A DNA stretch of 64,000 bases from Pseudomonas sp. GM18 (GCF_000282195.1 NZ_AKJT01000040.1:1-64000); one strand, 5' to 3'; positions 35,329 to 44,929 are shown, numbered from the stretch's first letter. Numbers and translations: made by a program. Notes: generated from the letters alone by a model not told the origin.

Positions 35329-36997
35329 CGAACAGCAACGGGCGCTGACCGGGTTGCTCGGCCTGGGCAATCACTCGGCGCGCAAGAGTCATTACCCGGA
35401 ACTGGCCGCGCGCCTGGATGAACTGGAAGCCGAGCGCAACCGCTACAAATGGCTGTTCGAAAACGCGGTGCACGGGATCTTCCAGGCCAGCCTGCAGGAA
35501 GGCATGCGCGCCGCCAACCCGGCGCTGGCGCGGATGCTTGGCTATCAGGACCCGCAGGAGGTGCTGTTTTCCCTGACGGACCTGGCGGGCACGCTGTTCG
35601 TCGGCGGCGCGCAAGAGCTGGAAAGCATCGGCGAAATCCTCCAGCGCGAGCGCAGCCTGCTGGGCTATGAAACCCAACTGCGGCGCAAGGACGGCACTGT
35701 CCTTGACGTGTTGATGAACCTGCTGCTCAAGCCGGATCAAGAAGGCTTGGTGGAGGGTTTTGTCGCCGACATCACCGAACGAAAACAGGCCCAGGAGCGT
35801 TTGCAACAGCTCAATGACCAACTGGAGCAGCGGGTCACCGCGCGTACCAACGAGCTGCTGGAAGCCGCCGAAGCCTTGCGCGACGCCCGTGATGCCGCCG
35901 AGGCGGCCAATCGCAGCAAGGACAAATACCTCGCCGCCGCCAGCCACGACCTGCTGCAACCGCTCAACGCCGCCCGTTTGCTGATCTCGACCTTGCGCGA
36001 ACGCCGCTTGCCCGACGTCGAACAGGTGCTGGTGGAGCGCACGCATCAGGCGCTGGAAGGGGCCGAAGATTTACTCACCGATCTGCTGGATATTTCCCGC
36101 CTCGATCAGGCCGCAGTGAAACCGGACATCGCCCTGTACCGCCTCGACGAATTGTTCACGCCACTGGTTTCGGAGTTTCAGTCGGTGGCCGCGGCGGCCG
36201 GATTGAACCTGCGGGTGCACATGGGCGATTACGCCATTCATACCGACTTGCGCCTGATGACGCGGATTCTGCGCAACTTTCTCAGCAATGCCTGCCGCTA
36301 CACCGACGACGGCAGCATCCTGCTGGGTGCCCGGTGCCGGGGCGACGCGCTGCGAATCGAAGTCTGGGACACCGGGCGCGGGATCCCGGCGGATCGTCTC
36401 GATTCGATCTTCCTCGAATTCAACCAACTGGACGTTGGCCGCGCCGCCGACCGCAAGGGTGTGGGCCTGGGACTGGCGATTGTCGAACGCATCGCCAAGA
36501 TCCTCGATTACAAAATTGAGGTGCATTCCCGGCCGGGACACGGTTCGATGTTCAGCATCGAGGTGCCGATTTCCCATGAAATTCCACTGCCGATCAGCCA
36601 GGCCGCGCCGCAGCCGAGTACCGGCAACCCGTTGCCGGGCCGGCGTCTGCTGGTGCTGGACAACGAAGTCAGCATTCTTGAAAGCATGAGCGCGCTGCTC
36701 GGGCAGTGGGGCTGCGAGGTGGTGATCGCCACCGACGAGGCTACCGCGCTGGCGGCCTTGCAGGGACAGGCGCCGGAACTGATTCTGGCGGACTATCACC
36801 TCGATCACGGGGTGGTGGGCTGTGAAGTGGTCCGGCATTTACGCGAGCATTTCAGCCGGGCGATACCGGCGGTGATCATCACCGCCGACCGCACCGACCA
36901 GTGTCGTCGCTCGTTGCAGCGACTCGACGCGCCATTGCTGAACAAACCGGTAAAGCCTGGCAAGTTGCGTGCGGTGTTGAGTCAGTTGTTGGCGTAG
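35312..36997 (+). CDS. ercS: Hybrid sensor histidine kinase ErcS
   Basis: The 561-residue cytoplasmic hybrid kinase has one PAS domain (about residues 45-165), a coiled-coil linker, a HisKA domain with His212 in ASHDLLQPLNAARL, a HATPase domain (about 310-430; GVGLGLAIVERIAK) and a receiver domain with Asp494 in LILADYHLD. It is related to NahK in its kinase core and receiver, and corresponds to P. aeruginosa ErcS (PA1992), a regulator of ethanol oxidation. I chose the ATG at 35312, preceded by GAGG and overlapping ercA by 17 bases. No membrane segment or separate input domain is seen. Family B repeat DNA follows. Confidence 0.9.
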   Translation: MAKPSDEQQRALTGLLGLGNHSARKSHYPELAARLDELEAERNRYKWLFENAVHGIFQASLQEGMRAANPALARMLGYQDPQEVLFSLTDLAGTLFVGGAQELESIGEILQRERSLLGYETQLRRKDGTVLDVLMNLLLKPDQEGLVEGFVADITERKQAQERLQQLNDQLEQRVTARTNELLEAAEALRDARDAAEAANRSKDKYLAAASHDLLQPLNAARLLISTLRERRLPDVEQVLVERTHQALEGAEDLLTDLLDISRLDQAAVKPDIALYRLDELFTPLVSEFQSVAAAAGLNLRVHMGDYAIHTDLRLMTRILRNFLSNACRYTDDGSILLGARCRGDALRIEVWDTGRGIPADRLDSIFLEFNQLDVGRAADRKGVGLGLAIVERIAKILDYKIEVHSRPGHGSMFSIEVPISHEIPLPISQAAPQPSTGNPLPGRRLLVLDNEVSILESMSALLGQWGCEVVIATDEATALAALQGQAPELILADYHLDHGVVGCEVVRHLREHFSRAIPAVIITADRTDQCRRSLQRLDAPLLNKPVKPGKLRAVLSQLLA

Positions 36998-37021
36998 TGA
37001 TGGTTGCAAAGATCGCAGCCT

Positions 37022-37162
37022 TTGTAGCAGCTGCCGAGCTTGCGAGGCTGCGTTCGGCTGCGAAGCAGTCGTGAACCCGGCTGACGCGGTCTGCCTGACG
37101 CACCGCAATGTCCGGATTTTACGACTGCTGCGCAGCCGAACGCAGGCTTCGCCAGCTGCTAC
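37022..37162. repeat. Paired REP element (REPIN-like), family B
   Basis: The element runs from TTGTAGCAGCTGCCGAG to CGCCAGCTGCTAC, with the inner pair CTGCGTTCGGCTGCG / CGCAGCCGAACGCAG. It lies in the 273-base gap between ercS and the efflux genes; the rest of the gap is a short leader. Confidence 0.88.
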
Positions 37163-37270
37163 AAATTGCATTACGGCTTAACCTGCCGGTTTTGGGCTTG
37201 CTTCCTCGCCACAAGGGATTTGTGTTTCAGCTGTGGCAAACTGACGATATTCCCGAACCAAGGCCATCGA

Positions 37271-38935
37271 ATGGATCACTACACCCCGCGCGACTGGCAG
37301 CCCCACGAGCGGCCCAGCCTGCCCGGTTCGCCCTCGACGCCGTTGCACTCCAACCCCAGGCGGCTGGCCTACGCGCTGGTGGGGGTGTTGGTGGCCTTGA
37401 CCGGCGGTCTCGGCAACTCGCTGGTGGTTGCCAACCTGCCTTACCTGCAAGGCGCGCTGGGGGCGACCACGGCCGAGATGGCCTGGCTGCCGGCGGCCTA
37501 CGTGATGACCAACGTGTCGATGAACCTGCTGCTGGTGAAGTTTCGTCAGCAGTTCGGCCTGCGGGCGTTCACCGAAGTGTTCCTGATGCTCTATGCGCTG
37601 GTGACTTTCGGCCATCTGTTCGTCAACGACTTGAGTTCGGCGATTGCCGTGCGCGCGGCCCACGGCATGGTCGGCGCGGCGCTGAGTTCGTTGGGCCTGT
37701 ATTACATGATCCAGGCTTTCCCGGCGAAATGGCGGATGAAGGCGCTGGTATTGGGCCTCGGTACCTCGCAATTGGCTTTGCCCATGGCGCGGTTGTTTTC
37801 CGAAGACCTGCTGCAGATCGCCGAATGGCGCGGGCTGTACCTGTTCGAACTGGGCATGGCGCTGTTGTCCCTGGGCTGTGTGTTTCTGCTGAAACTGCCG
37901 CCGGGTGACCGCTTCAAGACCTTCGAAAAACTCGACTTCCTGACTTTCGCCATCCTCGCCAGCGGCGTGGCCTTGCTCTGCGCGGTGTTGTCTTTGGGGC
38001 GGATCGACTGGTGGCTCGAGGCGCAGTGGATCGGAGTGGCCTCGGCGGCTTCGATCGTGTTGATCCTCACGGGCCTGGCCATCGAGCATAACCGCAGCAA
38101 CCCGATGCTGATGACCCGCTGGCTCGGCAGCGGGGCGATGATTCGCCTGGCCCTGGCGGTGATCCTGATTCGCATGGTGACGTCGGAGCAGTCCACCGGC
38201 GCAGTGGGGTTCATGCAGGCGCTGAACATGAGCAGTCAGCAGCTGCACAGCCTGTATGTGGTGATGTTGATCGGCAGTATCGCCGGCCTTGCCACCAGCG
38301 CCCTGACCATCGACCCCAAGCACCTGATCATGCCGCTGAACATCTCCTTGGCGCTGATGGCGGTCGGTTCGGTGATGGACAGTTATTCGAACAACCTGAC
38401 CCGCCCGGAAAACCTGTATTTCAGTCAGTTTCTGCTGGCTTTTGGTGGGACGTTTTTCCTCGGGCCGACCATGGTCTACGGCATGCGCAACGTGCTGTCC
38501 AGCCCGCGCAACCTGGTGAGTTTCTCGGTGCTGTTCGGTATCTGCCAGAACCTCGGGGGCCTGATCGGCGCGGCGCTGCTGGGAACGTTCCAGATCGCGC
38601 GCGAGAAGTTCCACTCCAGCCACATCGTCGAGCAGCTGACCTTGCTCGACCCGCGTGTGGCGGCGCGGGTCCAGAGCGGTGGCAACGCGGTCAGCTCAAT
38701 GATCGCCGACCCGAGCCTGCGCAACCTGCAGGGCATTCGCAGCCTGGCCGCCGCGGCCACCCGCGAGGCCAATGTTCTGGCCTACAACGATGTGTTCATG
38801 CTGATTGCCGTGATCGCGGTGCTGACCATGATCTGGATTTCCATTCGCGCCCTGTGGCTGATGAGCACTACCCAGGCCGTCACCCCGGCGCCTGCTACTC
38901 CAACCAAACAACCCAGCGGTGCCACTTCTCCATGA
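37271..38935 (+). CDS. DHA2-family MFS efflux transporter (EmrB-like)
   Basis: This 554-residue inner-membrane protein belongs to the 14-segment DHA2 drug/proton antiporters. The EmrB-type start (SLVVANLPYLQGALGATTAEMAWLPAAYVMTNVSMNLL) contains the sequence pattern of motif D1 and the PxxxAYVMTN region, with further segments to the end. The following gene, a HlyD/EmrA-type adaptor, overlaps the stop codon as ATGA, so the two form a tripartite efflux pair; an outer-membrane channel gene is not adjacent. I chose the ATG at 37271 (MDHYTPRDWQ). The substrate is unknown. P. aeruginosa also has an MFS gene next to ercS. Confidence 0.9.
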   Translation: MDHYTPRDWQPHERPSLPGSPSTPLHSNPRRLAYALVGVLVALTGGLGNSLVVANLPYLQGALGATTAEMAWLPAAYVMTNVSMNLLLVKFRQQFGLRAFTEVFLMLYALVTFGHLFVNDLSSAIAVRAAHGMVGAALSSLGLYYMIQAFPAKWRMKALVLGLGTSQLALPMARLFSEDLLQIAEWRGLYLFELGMALLSLGCVFLLKLPPGDRFKTFEKLDFLTFAILASGVALLCAVLSLGRIDWWLEAQWIGVASAASIVLILTGLAIEHNRSNPMLMTRWLGSGAMIRLALAVILIRMVTSEQSTGAVGFMQALNMSSQQLHSLYVVMLIGSIAGLATSALTIDPKHLIMPLNISLALMAVGSVMDSYSNNLTRPENLYFSQFLLAFGGTFFLGPTMVYGMRNVLSSPRNLVSFSVLFGICQNLGGLIGAALLGTFQIAREKFHSSHIVEQLTLLDPRVAARVQSGGNAVSSMIADPSLRNLQGIRSLAAAATREANVLAYNDVFMLIAVIAVLTMIWISIRALWLMSTTQAVTPAPATPTKQPSGATSP

Positions 38936-40071
38936 CCGAACCGACCACCACGACCACCAACACCATTGCCGCCACCCCCGAAGGCGTGACGCCGCCATCC
39001 TCGCCGGGCACTGAACCGCGCTCGCTGGGGGTGCGGATCATCTCGTCCCTGGGCTTTGCGGCGATTGCCATCGTCGGTGTGCTGATCGTGTTGTACGCCT
39101 GGCAACTGCCACCGTTCAGCAGCGCGGTCGAGACCACGGAAAACGCCCTGGTGCGGGGCCAGGTGACGATCATCGGCCCGCAGCTCAGCGGTTACGTGTA
39201 CGAAGTGCCGGTGCAGGATTTTCAGTTTGTGAAGGCCGGGGATTTGCTGGTGCGCCTCGACGACCGCATCTACAAGCAGCGTCTCGATCAGTCCCTGGCG
39301 CAACTGGCGGTGGAGAAAGCCGCGCTGGCCAACGTGGTGCAGCAACGCAACAGCGCCGAAGCGACCATCAAGTTGCGTCAGGCCGCGGTCGCCGACGCCC
39401 AGGCGCAGTTGCGCAAAAGTGAAGCGGATTTGCGCCGTAACAAAGAGCTGGTCGGTGATGGCTCGGTGTCGAAACGCGAGCTGGACGTGACCCTGGCCGC
39501 CAACGCCCAGACCGTTGCCGCCGTGGCGCAAGCCCAGGCCAACCTGGACATCGCCCGGCAGGATCTGCAAACGGTGATCGTCAATCGCGGCTCGCTGGAA
39601 GCGGCGGTGGCCAGTGCTGAAGCGGCGGTGCAACTGGCGCGGATCGACCTGTCGAACACTCGCGTGATGGCGCCGCGCGACGGTCAGCTCGGGCAGATCG
39701 GCGTACGCCTGGGCGCCTACGTCAACTCCGGGGCGCAACTAATGGCGCTGGTGCCGAACCAGTTGTGGGTGATCGCCAACATGAAGGAAACCCAGATGGA
39801 CAACGTGCGGGTCGGCCAGCCGGTGAGCTTCACCGTCGATGCGCTGAACCACCAGAAATTCCACGGGCGGGTGCAACGGATTTCACCAGCCACAGGCTCC
39901 GAGTTCAGTCTGTTGCAGGCTGACAATGCCACTGGCAACTTCGTCAAGATCGCCCAGCGGGTGCCGGTGCGGATCACTGTCGATGCCGATCAGGAACAAA
40001 GTGAGCGGCTGCGACCGGGGATGTCGGTGGTGGTGAGTATTGATACCGCAGCGCCGATCACCCCTGACTGA
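38932..40071 (+). CDS. HlyD/EmrA-family periplasmic efflux adaptor
   Basis: The 379-residue membrane-fusion protein has a cytoplasmic Thr/Pro-rich N-terminus, one transmembrane segment (about residues 37-58, ISSLGFAAIAIVGVLIVLYA), a lipoyl/hairpin region with a long coiled coil (about 100-220, rich in Gln/Ala heptads) and a beta-barrel domain (from SNTRVMAPRDGQLGQIGVRLG). It links the MFS pump to an outer-membrane channel. The ATG at 38932 overlaps the MFS stop codon; a longer reading inside the MFS gene is not used. The final residues of the gene converge with copD. Confidence 0.9.
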   Translation: MTEPTTTTTNTIAATPEGVTPPSSPGTEPRSLGVRIISSLGFAAIAIVGVLIVLYAWQLPPFSSAVETTENALVRGQVTIIGPQLSGYVYEVPVQDFQFVKAGDLLVRLDDRIYKQRLDQSLAQLAVEKAALANVVQQRNSAEATIKLRQAAVADAQAQLRKSEADLRRNKELVGDGSVSKRELDVTLAANAQTVAAVAQAQANLDIARQDLQTVIVNRGSLEAAVASAEAAVQLARIDLSNTRVMAPRDGQLGQIGVRLGAYVNSGAQLMALVPNQLWVIANMKETQMDNVRVGQPVSFTVDALNHQKFHGRVQRISPATGSEFSLLQADNATGNFVKIAQRVPVRITVDADQEQSERLRPGMSVVVSIDTAAPITPD

Positions 40072-40097
40072 CACCGCCCCCTGTAGGAGCGATGTGT

Positions 40098-40958
40098 TCA
40101 GCTGGCGATTATCGGGGGCAGGGTGCCGAGCAGTGAAACCGCCGCCACTGCGCCGATCCCCAGTAACCATTCCAGCACGACGCTGGTGCGCAACACGCCC
40201 GGAGACTGCTGGCAATCCTTGACTCGCAGCCGATTGAACAGCGCCAACCCCAGCATCGCGAGCACCAGCACCACCTTGATCGACAGAATCAGCGCAAATC
40301 CGGACAGCAACGGCGTCGGCCAGAACACGCCGGTCAGTACGCGCACGTTGATCAGGCCGGTCGTCAGCAACCCCGCCACCAACGCATAACCGATCCCGCT
40401 GAAGCGTCGCAGTATCGCGCTCAAGGGATGAGCGTCCGGTTGGCGCAGGATCATCACCAGCAACATCAACCCACCGAGCCAGGCGCCTACGCAGGTCAGG
40501 TGAATAATTTGGTTGAGGATCAACAGTTGGCCTTGCAGGCCATCGAGCATGGCGCCATGACCGACCGGGGCCAGGGTTGCCAGCAGCAGGCTGGAAAGGC
40601 CGATGCGCAAGGGCACGCTGGAACGCCAGGGCGTCAGCGGCAGCGCCATGAGCAACAGATTGAGCAGCAGATGCCAGCGCCACACCTGACCGAAAAAGGT
40701 AGTGCCCAGCACCAGACTCAGCGTCGCCGGGTCGAATGCCGCGCTCGAGGAGCCGGCCATGCTGGCGGTGATCAGCAGCAACCAGCCGACGCCGCTGAGC
40801 AACGCCACCACGCTGAGCCAGCGGGTTGTTCGCGCCAGGGCCGGATCCAGCAACGCCGGTTCACGGCCCAACAGCAAAGGCCTGAACACCCAGGCCCCGA
40901 ATAGCATCAGCACCATGGTGAAATGCAGGAAACGGCACAGCACCAGCGCATCGGCCAT
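40098..40958 (-). CDS. copD: Copper resistance membrane protein CopD
   Basis: This 286-residue inner-membrane protein has about eight hydrophobic segments and the family-typical C-terminal copper-domain pattern (GRVLTGVFWPTPLLSGFALILSIKVVLVLAMLGLALFNRL). CopD proteins act with the periplasmic CopC in moving copper into the cytoplasm. It starts three bases after the copC stop codon, and the two form an operon. The usual copAB genes are not nearby, which fits a small copper-supply pair rather than a full resistance operon. It converges with the HlyD-type gene with only a short gap. Confidence 0.87.
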   Translation of the reverse strand: MADALVLCRFLHFTMVLMLFGAWVFRPLLLGREPALLDPALARTTRWLSVVALLSGVGWLLLITASMAGSSSAAFDPATLSLVLGTTFFGQVWRWHLLLNLLLMALPLTPWRSSVPLRIGLSSLLLATLAPVGHGAMLDGLQGQLLILNQIIHLTCVGAWLGGLMLLVMILRQPDAHPLSAILRRFSGIGYALVAGLLTTGLINVRVLTGVFWPTPLLSGFALILSIKVVLVLAMLGLALFNRLRVKDCQQSPGVLRTSVVLEWLLGIGAVAAVSLLGTLPPIIAS

Positions 40959-40961
40959 GAA

Positions 40962-41327
40962 TTACTGACCCACTTTGAAACGGTAGGCGCCTTCACTTTT
41001 ATGGGTGTCGACCGACACGGCGTGCCATTCGACTTTGTAATCGCCAGCGGCCAACGGCGCTGCCGGGGTGACGACCAGGGTTTTCTTGTCGCTGCCTTCG
41101 GTGGCGAGGCTTTTCACCGGCACATCGGCACCGTCCTTGCTGATCGTCACTTTGGTGAACGATGCTTCAACCCCTTCGGAAAACACCAGGCGCAGTTCTG
41201 CAGGCGCGCTCACCGTGCTGTTGGCCGCCGGGGTCTGGCTTTTCAGGTGGGAGTGGGCAAACACCGACGAGGCGGCGAACAGCGAGCCGAGCAGGGCAGC
41301 GGTGGTCAGGGCGTTCTTGAGCAGCAT
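40962..41327 (-). CDS. copC: Periplasmic copper-binding protein CopC
   Basis: The 121-residue secreted protein has a signal peptide (residues 1-24, ending SVFA) and a mature part that starts HSHLKSQTPAANSTVSAPAELRLVFSEGVE, the CopC fold. The mature N-terminal His, an Asp and His in the SVDTHKSEG region supply the Cu(II) site of this family; the Met-rich Cu(I) site of the Pseudomonas syringae type is not visible. It is the first gene of the copC-copD pair. The mature His at the N-terminus depends on cleavage just after FA, which the sequence supports. Confidence 0.87.
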   Translation of the reverse strand: MLLKNALTTAALLGSLFAASSVFAHSHLKSQTPAANSTVSAPAELRLVFSEGVEASFTKVTISKDGADVPVKSLATEGSDKKTLVVTPAAPLAAGDYKVEWHAVSVDTHKSEGAYRFKVGQ

Positions 41328-41466
41328 CGTGGAGACCTCGCAGGCAGGTTCAAAGTGGCAGCCAGTTTACCTGCCGCAGGACCGCTGTACGAAGTTTCGT
41401 TTTCCCCTGTCGCCGCGATGTAGAGCGGATGCTAGTCTTGAGCAACGCTGTTGTCAGGGAGCCCTC

Positions 41467-42087
41467 ATGGGCAATCACAAGATCGAGATTCGTCGCAGTA
41501 ACGTCGAAAAAATCCTGTTGGCGGCCGAAAAGGTCTTCGCCGAAAAAGGGTTCGGCAGCACCGCCATGGCCGACATCGCCGCCGAAGTGCAACTGCCGCG
41601 CTCCAACCTGCATTACTACTTCAGCACCAAGAGCGAGCTGTACAGCGCGGTGCTCCTGGGTTTGCTGGAGGTCTGGAAGCAGGACGCCCTGTGCTTCGAA
41701 ATGTTTGACGACCCGCGCGTGGTGCTCAGCAGCTACATCCGCGCCAAGATGAACCATTCCCGCAGCCGGCCGTACGGTTCGAAAGTCTGGGCCAACGAAA
41801 TCATCCACGGCGCACCGACCCTCGGTGAGAAACTGGACGCGAGCCTGTACGACTGGGCCAAGATGAAGGAAGCGAAAATTCGCCAGTGGGTGGAAGACAA
41901 ACGCATCCTGCCGGTAGAGCCTTCCAGCCTGTTGTACATGATCTGGGCCTCGACCCAGCACTACGCCGACTTCGATCATCAGGTGAATATCCTTAATGAT
42001 CATCAGCCGTTGTCGGACATGCAGTTCGAGCGGGCGGTGCAGACGGTGACCAGCGTGATCTTGCGCGGGATCGGGTTGGAGCCGTAA
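41467..42087 (+). CDS. TetR-family regulator of the pyrimidine degradation genes (RutR-like)
   Basis: This 206-residue regulator has a TetR N-terminal helix-turn-helix (residues about 14-58, LAAEKVFAEKGFGSTAMADIAAEVQLPRSNLHYYF) and a RutR-like C-terminal ligand domain. It lies beside preA/preT and the dihydropyrimidinase, so it most likely represses the pyrimidine catabolic genes in the absence of uracil or thymine. The ATG at 41467 has GGGAG at good spacing; a reading from 41068 runs through copC on the opposite strand and is rejected. A family A repeat separates it from preA. An operator was not proven, but a TTGAC..GTCAA dyad lies in the divergent region at 46691-46714. Confidence 0.85.
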   Translation: MGNHKIEIRRSNVEKILLAAEKVFAEKGFGSTAMADIAAEVQLPRSNLHYYFSTKSELYSAVLLGLLEVWKQDALCFEMFDDPRVVLSSYIRAKMNHSRSRPYGSKVWANEIIHGAPTLGEKLDASLYDWAKMKEAKIRQWVEDKRILPVEPSSLLYMIWASTQHYADFDHQVNILNDHQPLSDMQFERAVQTVTSVILRGIGLEP

Positions 42088-42090
42088 CCC

Positions 42091-42216
42091 GATCGTTCCC
42101 ACGCGGCCAGATCGTTCCCACGCTCTGCGTGGGAATGCCTCAATGGACGCTCTGCGTCCGCTCTTGGGACGCGGAGCGTCCCGGGCTGCATTCCCACGCG
42201 GAGCGTGGGAACGATC
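42091..42216. repeat. REP-type palindromic repeat, family A, with an extra arm
   Basis: A short duplicate of the left arm (GATCGTTCCCACGCGG) precedes a full copy that runs from GATCGTTCCCACGCTCTGCG (42110) to GAGCGTGGGAACGATC (42216). It lies between the convergent genes for the TetR regulator and preA. Confidence 0.88.
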
Positions 42217-42220
42217 ACTC

Positions 42221-43495
42221 TCAAACCACAACGTGATACGGATTGCGGGGATCATGGTTCCAATCCAGAAACGGCTTGCCCGTATCCACCGGCACCATCT
42301 CGATACAATCCTGCACCGGGCAGGTGATCTGGCACAGGTTGCAGCCCACGCACTCCTCATCGATCACTTCATATTTATGCGTGCCGTCGGCCTGTTTGAG
42401 GCTGGCAATCGCCTGGTGCGAGGTGTCTTCGCAAGCGATGTGGCAGCGACCGCAACCGATGCACGCCTCCTGATCAATCTTGGCAATCACCTGATAGTTG
42501 ATGTCCAGGTACTTCCAGTCCGTGGTATTGCCCACCGCACGCCCGGTAAAATCCGACACGCTGGTGTAGCCCTGACTGTCCATCCAGCGTGACAAACCGT
42601 CCTTCATCTCCTCGACAATCCGGAAGCCATGCAGCATCGCCGCCGTGCAAACCTGCACCGAGCCGCTGCCCAGGGCAATGAATTCCGCCGCATCGCGCCA
42701 GCTGCCGATGCCGCCAATGCCGCTGATCGGCAAGCCCTGGGTCTGCGGGTCGCGGGCGATCTCGGCGACCATATTCAGTGCAATCGGCTTCACCGCCGAA
42801 CCGCAATAACCGCCGTGGGTGCTTTGGCTGCCGACGGCGGGATTGGCGACCATGCGTTCCAGATTGACGCTGGTGATCGAATTGATGGTGTTGATCAACG
42901 ACACCGCATCGGCGCCGCCACGGTGTGCGGCACGGGCGGCGACGCGGATGTCGGTGATGTTCGGCGTGAGTTTGACGATCACCGGCAACGAGCAATAGGT
43001 CTTGCACCAGCGAGTAACCTGTTCGACGTATTCCGGCACCTGGCCGACCGCCGCGCCCATGCCTCGTTCCGGCATACCGTGGGGGCAGCCGAAATTCAGC
43101 TCGATGCCATCGGCGCCGGTGGCTTCTACCAGCGGCAGGATGTTTTTCCACGATTCTTCAACGCAGGGCACCATCAACGACACGATCAGTGCGCGGTCCG
43201 GCCAGTCCTTTTTGACCTGGGTGATTTCCCGCAGGTTGATCTCCAGCGAACGGTCGGTGATCAACTCGATGTTGTTGAAGCCCATCACTTCGCGGTTGGC
43301 CCCGAAGTGCGCCGAGTAGCGTGACGACACGTTGACCGCCGCCGGGTCCTCACCCAGGGTTTTCCAGACCACGCCACCCCAGCCAGCCTCGAACGCACGG
43401 ACCACGTTGTAGGCTTTGTCGGTCGGCGGCGCGGAAGCGAGCCAGAACGGATTGGGGGCTTTGATACCGGCGAAGACAATTGAGAGATCGGCCAT
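42221..43495 (-). CDS. preA: Dihydropyrimidine dehydrogenase subunit PreA
   Basis: The 424-residue FMN protein reduces uracil and thymine to the dihydro forms. The catalytic barrel contains NFGCPHGMPERGMGAAVGQ with the active-site region and LTPNITDI; two C-terminal 4Fe-4S ferredoxin motifs follow (CIGCGRCHIAC and CVGCNLCQITC, about residues 340-385). It starts at ATG 43495, directly after the preT stop codon, so the two are translated as one unit. PreA and PreT together form the NAD(P)H-dependent enzyme. The C-terminal Cys in PVQDCIEM completes the second cluster motif. Confidence 0.95.
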   Translation of the reverse strand: MADLSIVFAGIKAPNPFWLASAPPTDKAYNVVRAFEAGWGGVVWKTLGEDPAAVNVSSRYSAHFGANREVMGFNNIELITDRSLEINLREITQVKKDWPDRALIVSLMVPCVEESWKNILPLVEATGADGIELNFGCPHGMPERGMGAAVGQVPEYVEQVTRWCKTYCSLPVIVKLTPNITDIRVAARAAHRGGADAVSLINTINSITSVNLERMVANPAVGSQSTHGGYCGSAVKPIALNMVAEIARDPQTQGLPISGIGGIGSWRDAAEFIALGSGSVQVCTAAMLHGFRIVEEMKDGLSRWMDSQGYTSVSDFTGRAVGNTTDWKYLDINYQVIAKIDQEACIGCGRCHIACEDTSHQAIASLKQADGTHKYEVIDEECVGCNLCQITCPVQDCIEMVPVDTGKPFLDWNHDPRNPYHVVV

Positions 43496-44863
43496 TTACG
43501 CAGCCTCCACGTTGAGCATGAGTTGAGCGTTGATGGCCTCGGCGGCCAGCTTGCCGTGCTGTACGGCTTGCACGGTGAGGTCTTGATCGAGGCTGGTGCA
43601 GTCGCCGCCGGCATATACGCCGGGAATGCTGGTGCGCAGTTGCTCATCGACGAGGATTCGATCGCCCTGACGCTTGAGTTCACGGGCCAGCGGATCGGCG
43701 AGGGCACTGGCGTCGAAGGCCTGGCCGATGGCTTTGAAGATCGCGTCGGCGGCCAGTTCGAAGGTTTCGCCGGTGGTTTGCAGGCGACCTTCCTCCAATC
43801 GGGTGCGGGCGAAGCGCATGCCGCGCACGTTGCCCTGATCGTCGAGCAGCACCTCTTCGGGTTGCGCCCAGGTCAGCAGGCGCACCTGATTGGCTTTGGC
43901 GATGTCCTGCTCGTGAGCGGTTGCGCCCATGTCGTCGACGCCACGGCGGTACACGAGATTCACGTCCCGGGCACCGAGGCGGGCCATTTGCACGGCCATG
44001 TCGATGGCGGTGTTGCCGGCGCCAAGGACGATGCAGCGTTCGGCCAGCGGCAGTTGCGTCAGGTCATCGGCCTGGCGCAGTTCGCGGATGTAATCGGTGG
44101 CGGCGAGCAGGCCGGGGGCATCCTCGTTGGGCAGGCCCAGTTGTTTGCTGGCGGCCAGGCCCAAGCCGAGAAACACCGCGTCGAATTGCTGATGCAGTTC
44201 GCTGAGGGTCAGGTTGTCGCCGAGCTTGTGCCCGTGGCGAATCTCGATCCCGCCAATCCCCATCAGGAACTCAAGCTCCTTCTGTGCGTAATCGTCCACC
44301 AGTTTGTACTTGGCAATCCCGTATTCGTTGAGGCCACCGGCCTTTTCCCTGGCCTCGAAAATCACCACGTCATGGCCGTGCATGGCGCTGCGGTGCGCGC
44401 AGGACAAACCGGCCGGGCCGGCACCCACCACGGCGATGCGCTTGCCGGTTGCGGCGGCGCGCTGGAACGGGTGTTCGCTGAAGTGGGCGTTGTCCACGGC
44501 GTAGCGTTGCAACAGGCCGATCAGCACCGGCGCGCATTCCTGGGCGTTGTTGCGCACACAGGCTTGCTCGCAGAGGATTTCCGTCGGGCAGACCCGGGCG
44601 CAACTGCCGCCGAGGATGTTGGCCGAGAGGATTTTCTGCGCCGCGCCCTGAACGTTTTCCTGATGGATATTGCGGATGAACGACGGAATATCGATATCGC
44701 TCGGGCACGCGTTCACGCACGGCGCGTCGTAGCAATACAGGCAGCGCGAGGCTTCCAGATGCGCCTGACGCTCGTTGAGTGGCGGCGCCAGATCGGTGAA
44801 ATGGCCGGCGAGGGCGGCCGCGTCCTCATGGGGATGCGGGAGGTGGTTCAGGGTCTTGATCAC
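43496..44863 (-). CDS. preT: Dihydropyrimidine dehydrogenase subunit PreT
   Basis: This 455-residue FAD/NAD(P)H oxidoreductase passes electrons to PreA. The N-terminal cysteine-rich part (CLYCYDAPCVNACP and CARVCPTEILCEQAC, residues about 40-100) binds two 4Fe-4S clusters; the FAD site VVGAGPAGLSCA (about 142) and the NAD site VLGAGNTAIDMA follow. I chose the GTG at 44861-44863, with GAGG eight bases upstream, which gives the length of other pseudomonads; an ATG upstream would add MPIRGSTSINREANT. It is the first gene of preT-preA and is separated from hydA by a REP pair. Confidence 0.94.
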   Translation of the reverse strand: MIKTLNHLPHPHEDAAALAGHFTDLAPPLNERQAHLEASRCLYCYDAPCVNACPSDIDIPSFIRNIHQENVQGAAQKILSANILGGSCARVCPTEILCEQACVRNNAQECAPVLIGLLQRYAVDNAHFSEHPFQRAAATGKRIAVVGAGPAGLSCAHRSAMHGHDVVIFEAREKAGGLNEYGIAKYKLVDDYAQKELEFLMGIGGIEIRHGHKLGDNLTLSELHQQFDAVFLGLGLAASKQLGLPNEDAPGLLAATDYIRELRQADDLTQLPLAERCIVLGAGNTAIDMAVQMARLGARDVNLVYRRGVDDMGATAHEQDIAKANQVRLLTWAQPEEVLLDDQGNVRGMRFARTRLEEGRLQTTGETFELAADAIFKAIGQAFDASALADPLARELKRQGDRILVDEQLRTSIPGVYAGGDCTSLDQDLTVQAVQHGKLAAEAINAQLMLNVEAA

Positions 44864-44929
44864 GGTGTTGGCCTCACGGTTAATTGAGGTACTGCCTCTG
44901 ATGGGCACTGGTTCTGTGGCGTCTGGGCC

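Noticed and set aside
41068..41466. 133-codon N-terminal extension of the TetR regulator
   Set aside because: It reads through copC on the opposite strand, and the ATG at 41467 has a good GGGAG site and begins a normal TetR domain.
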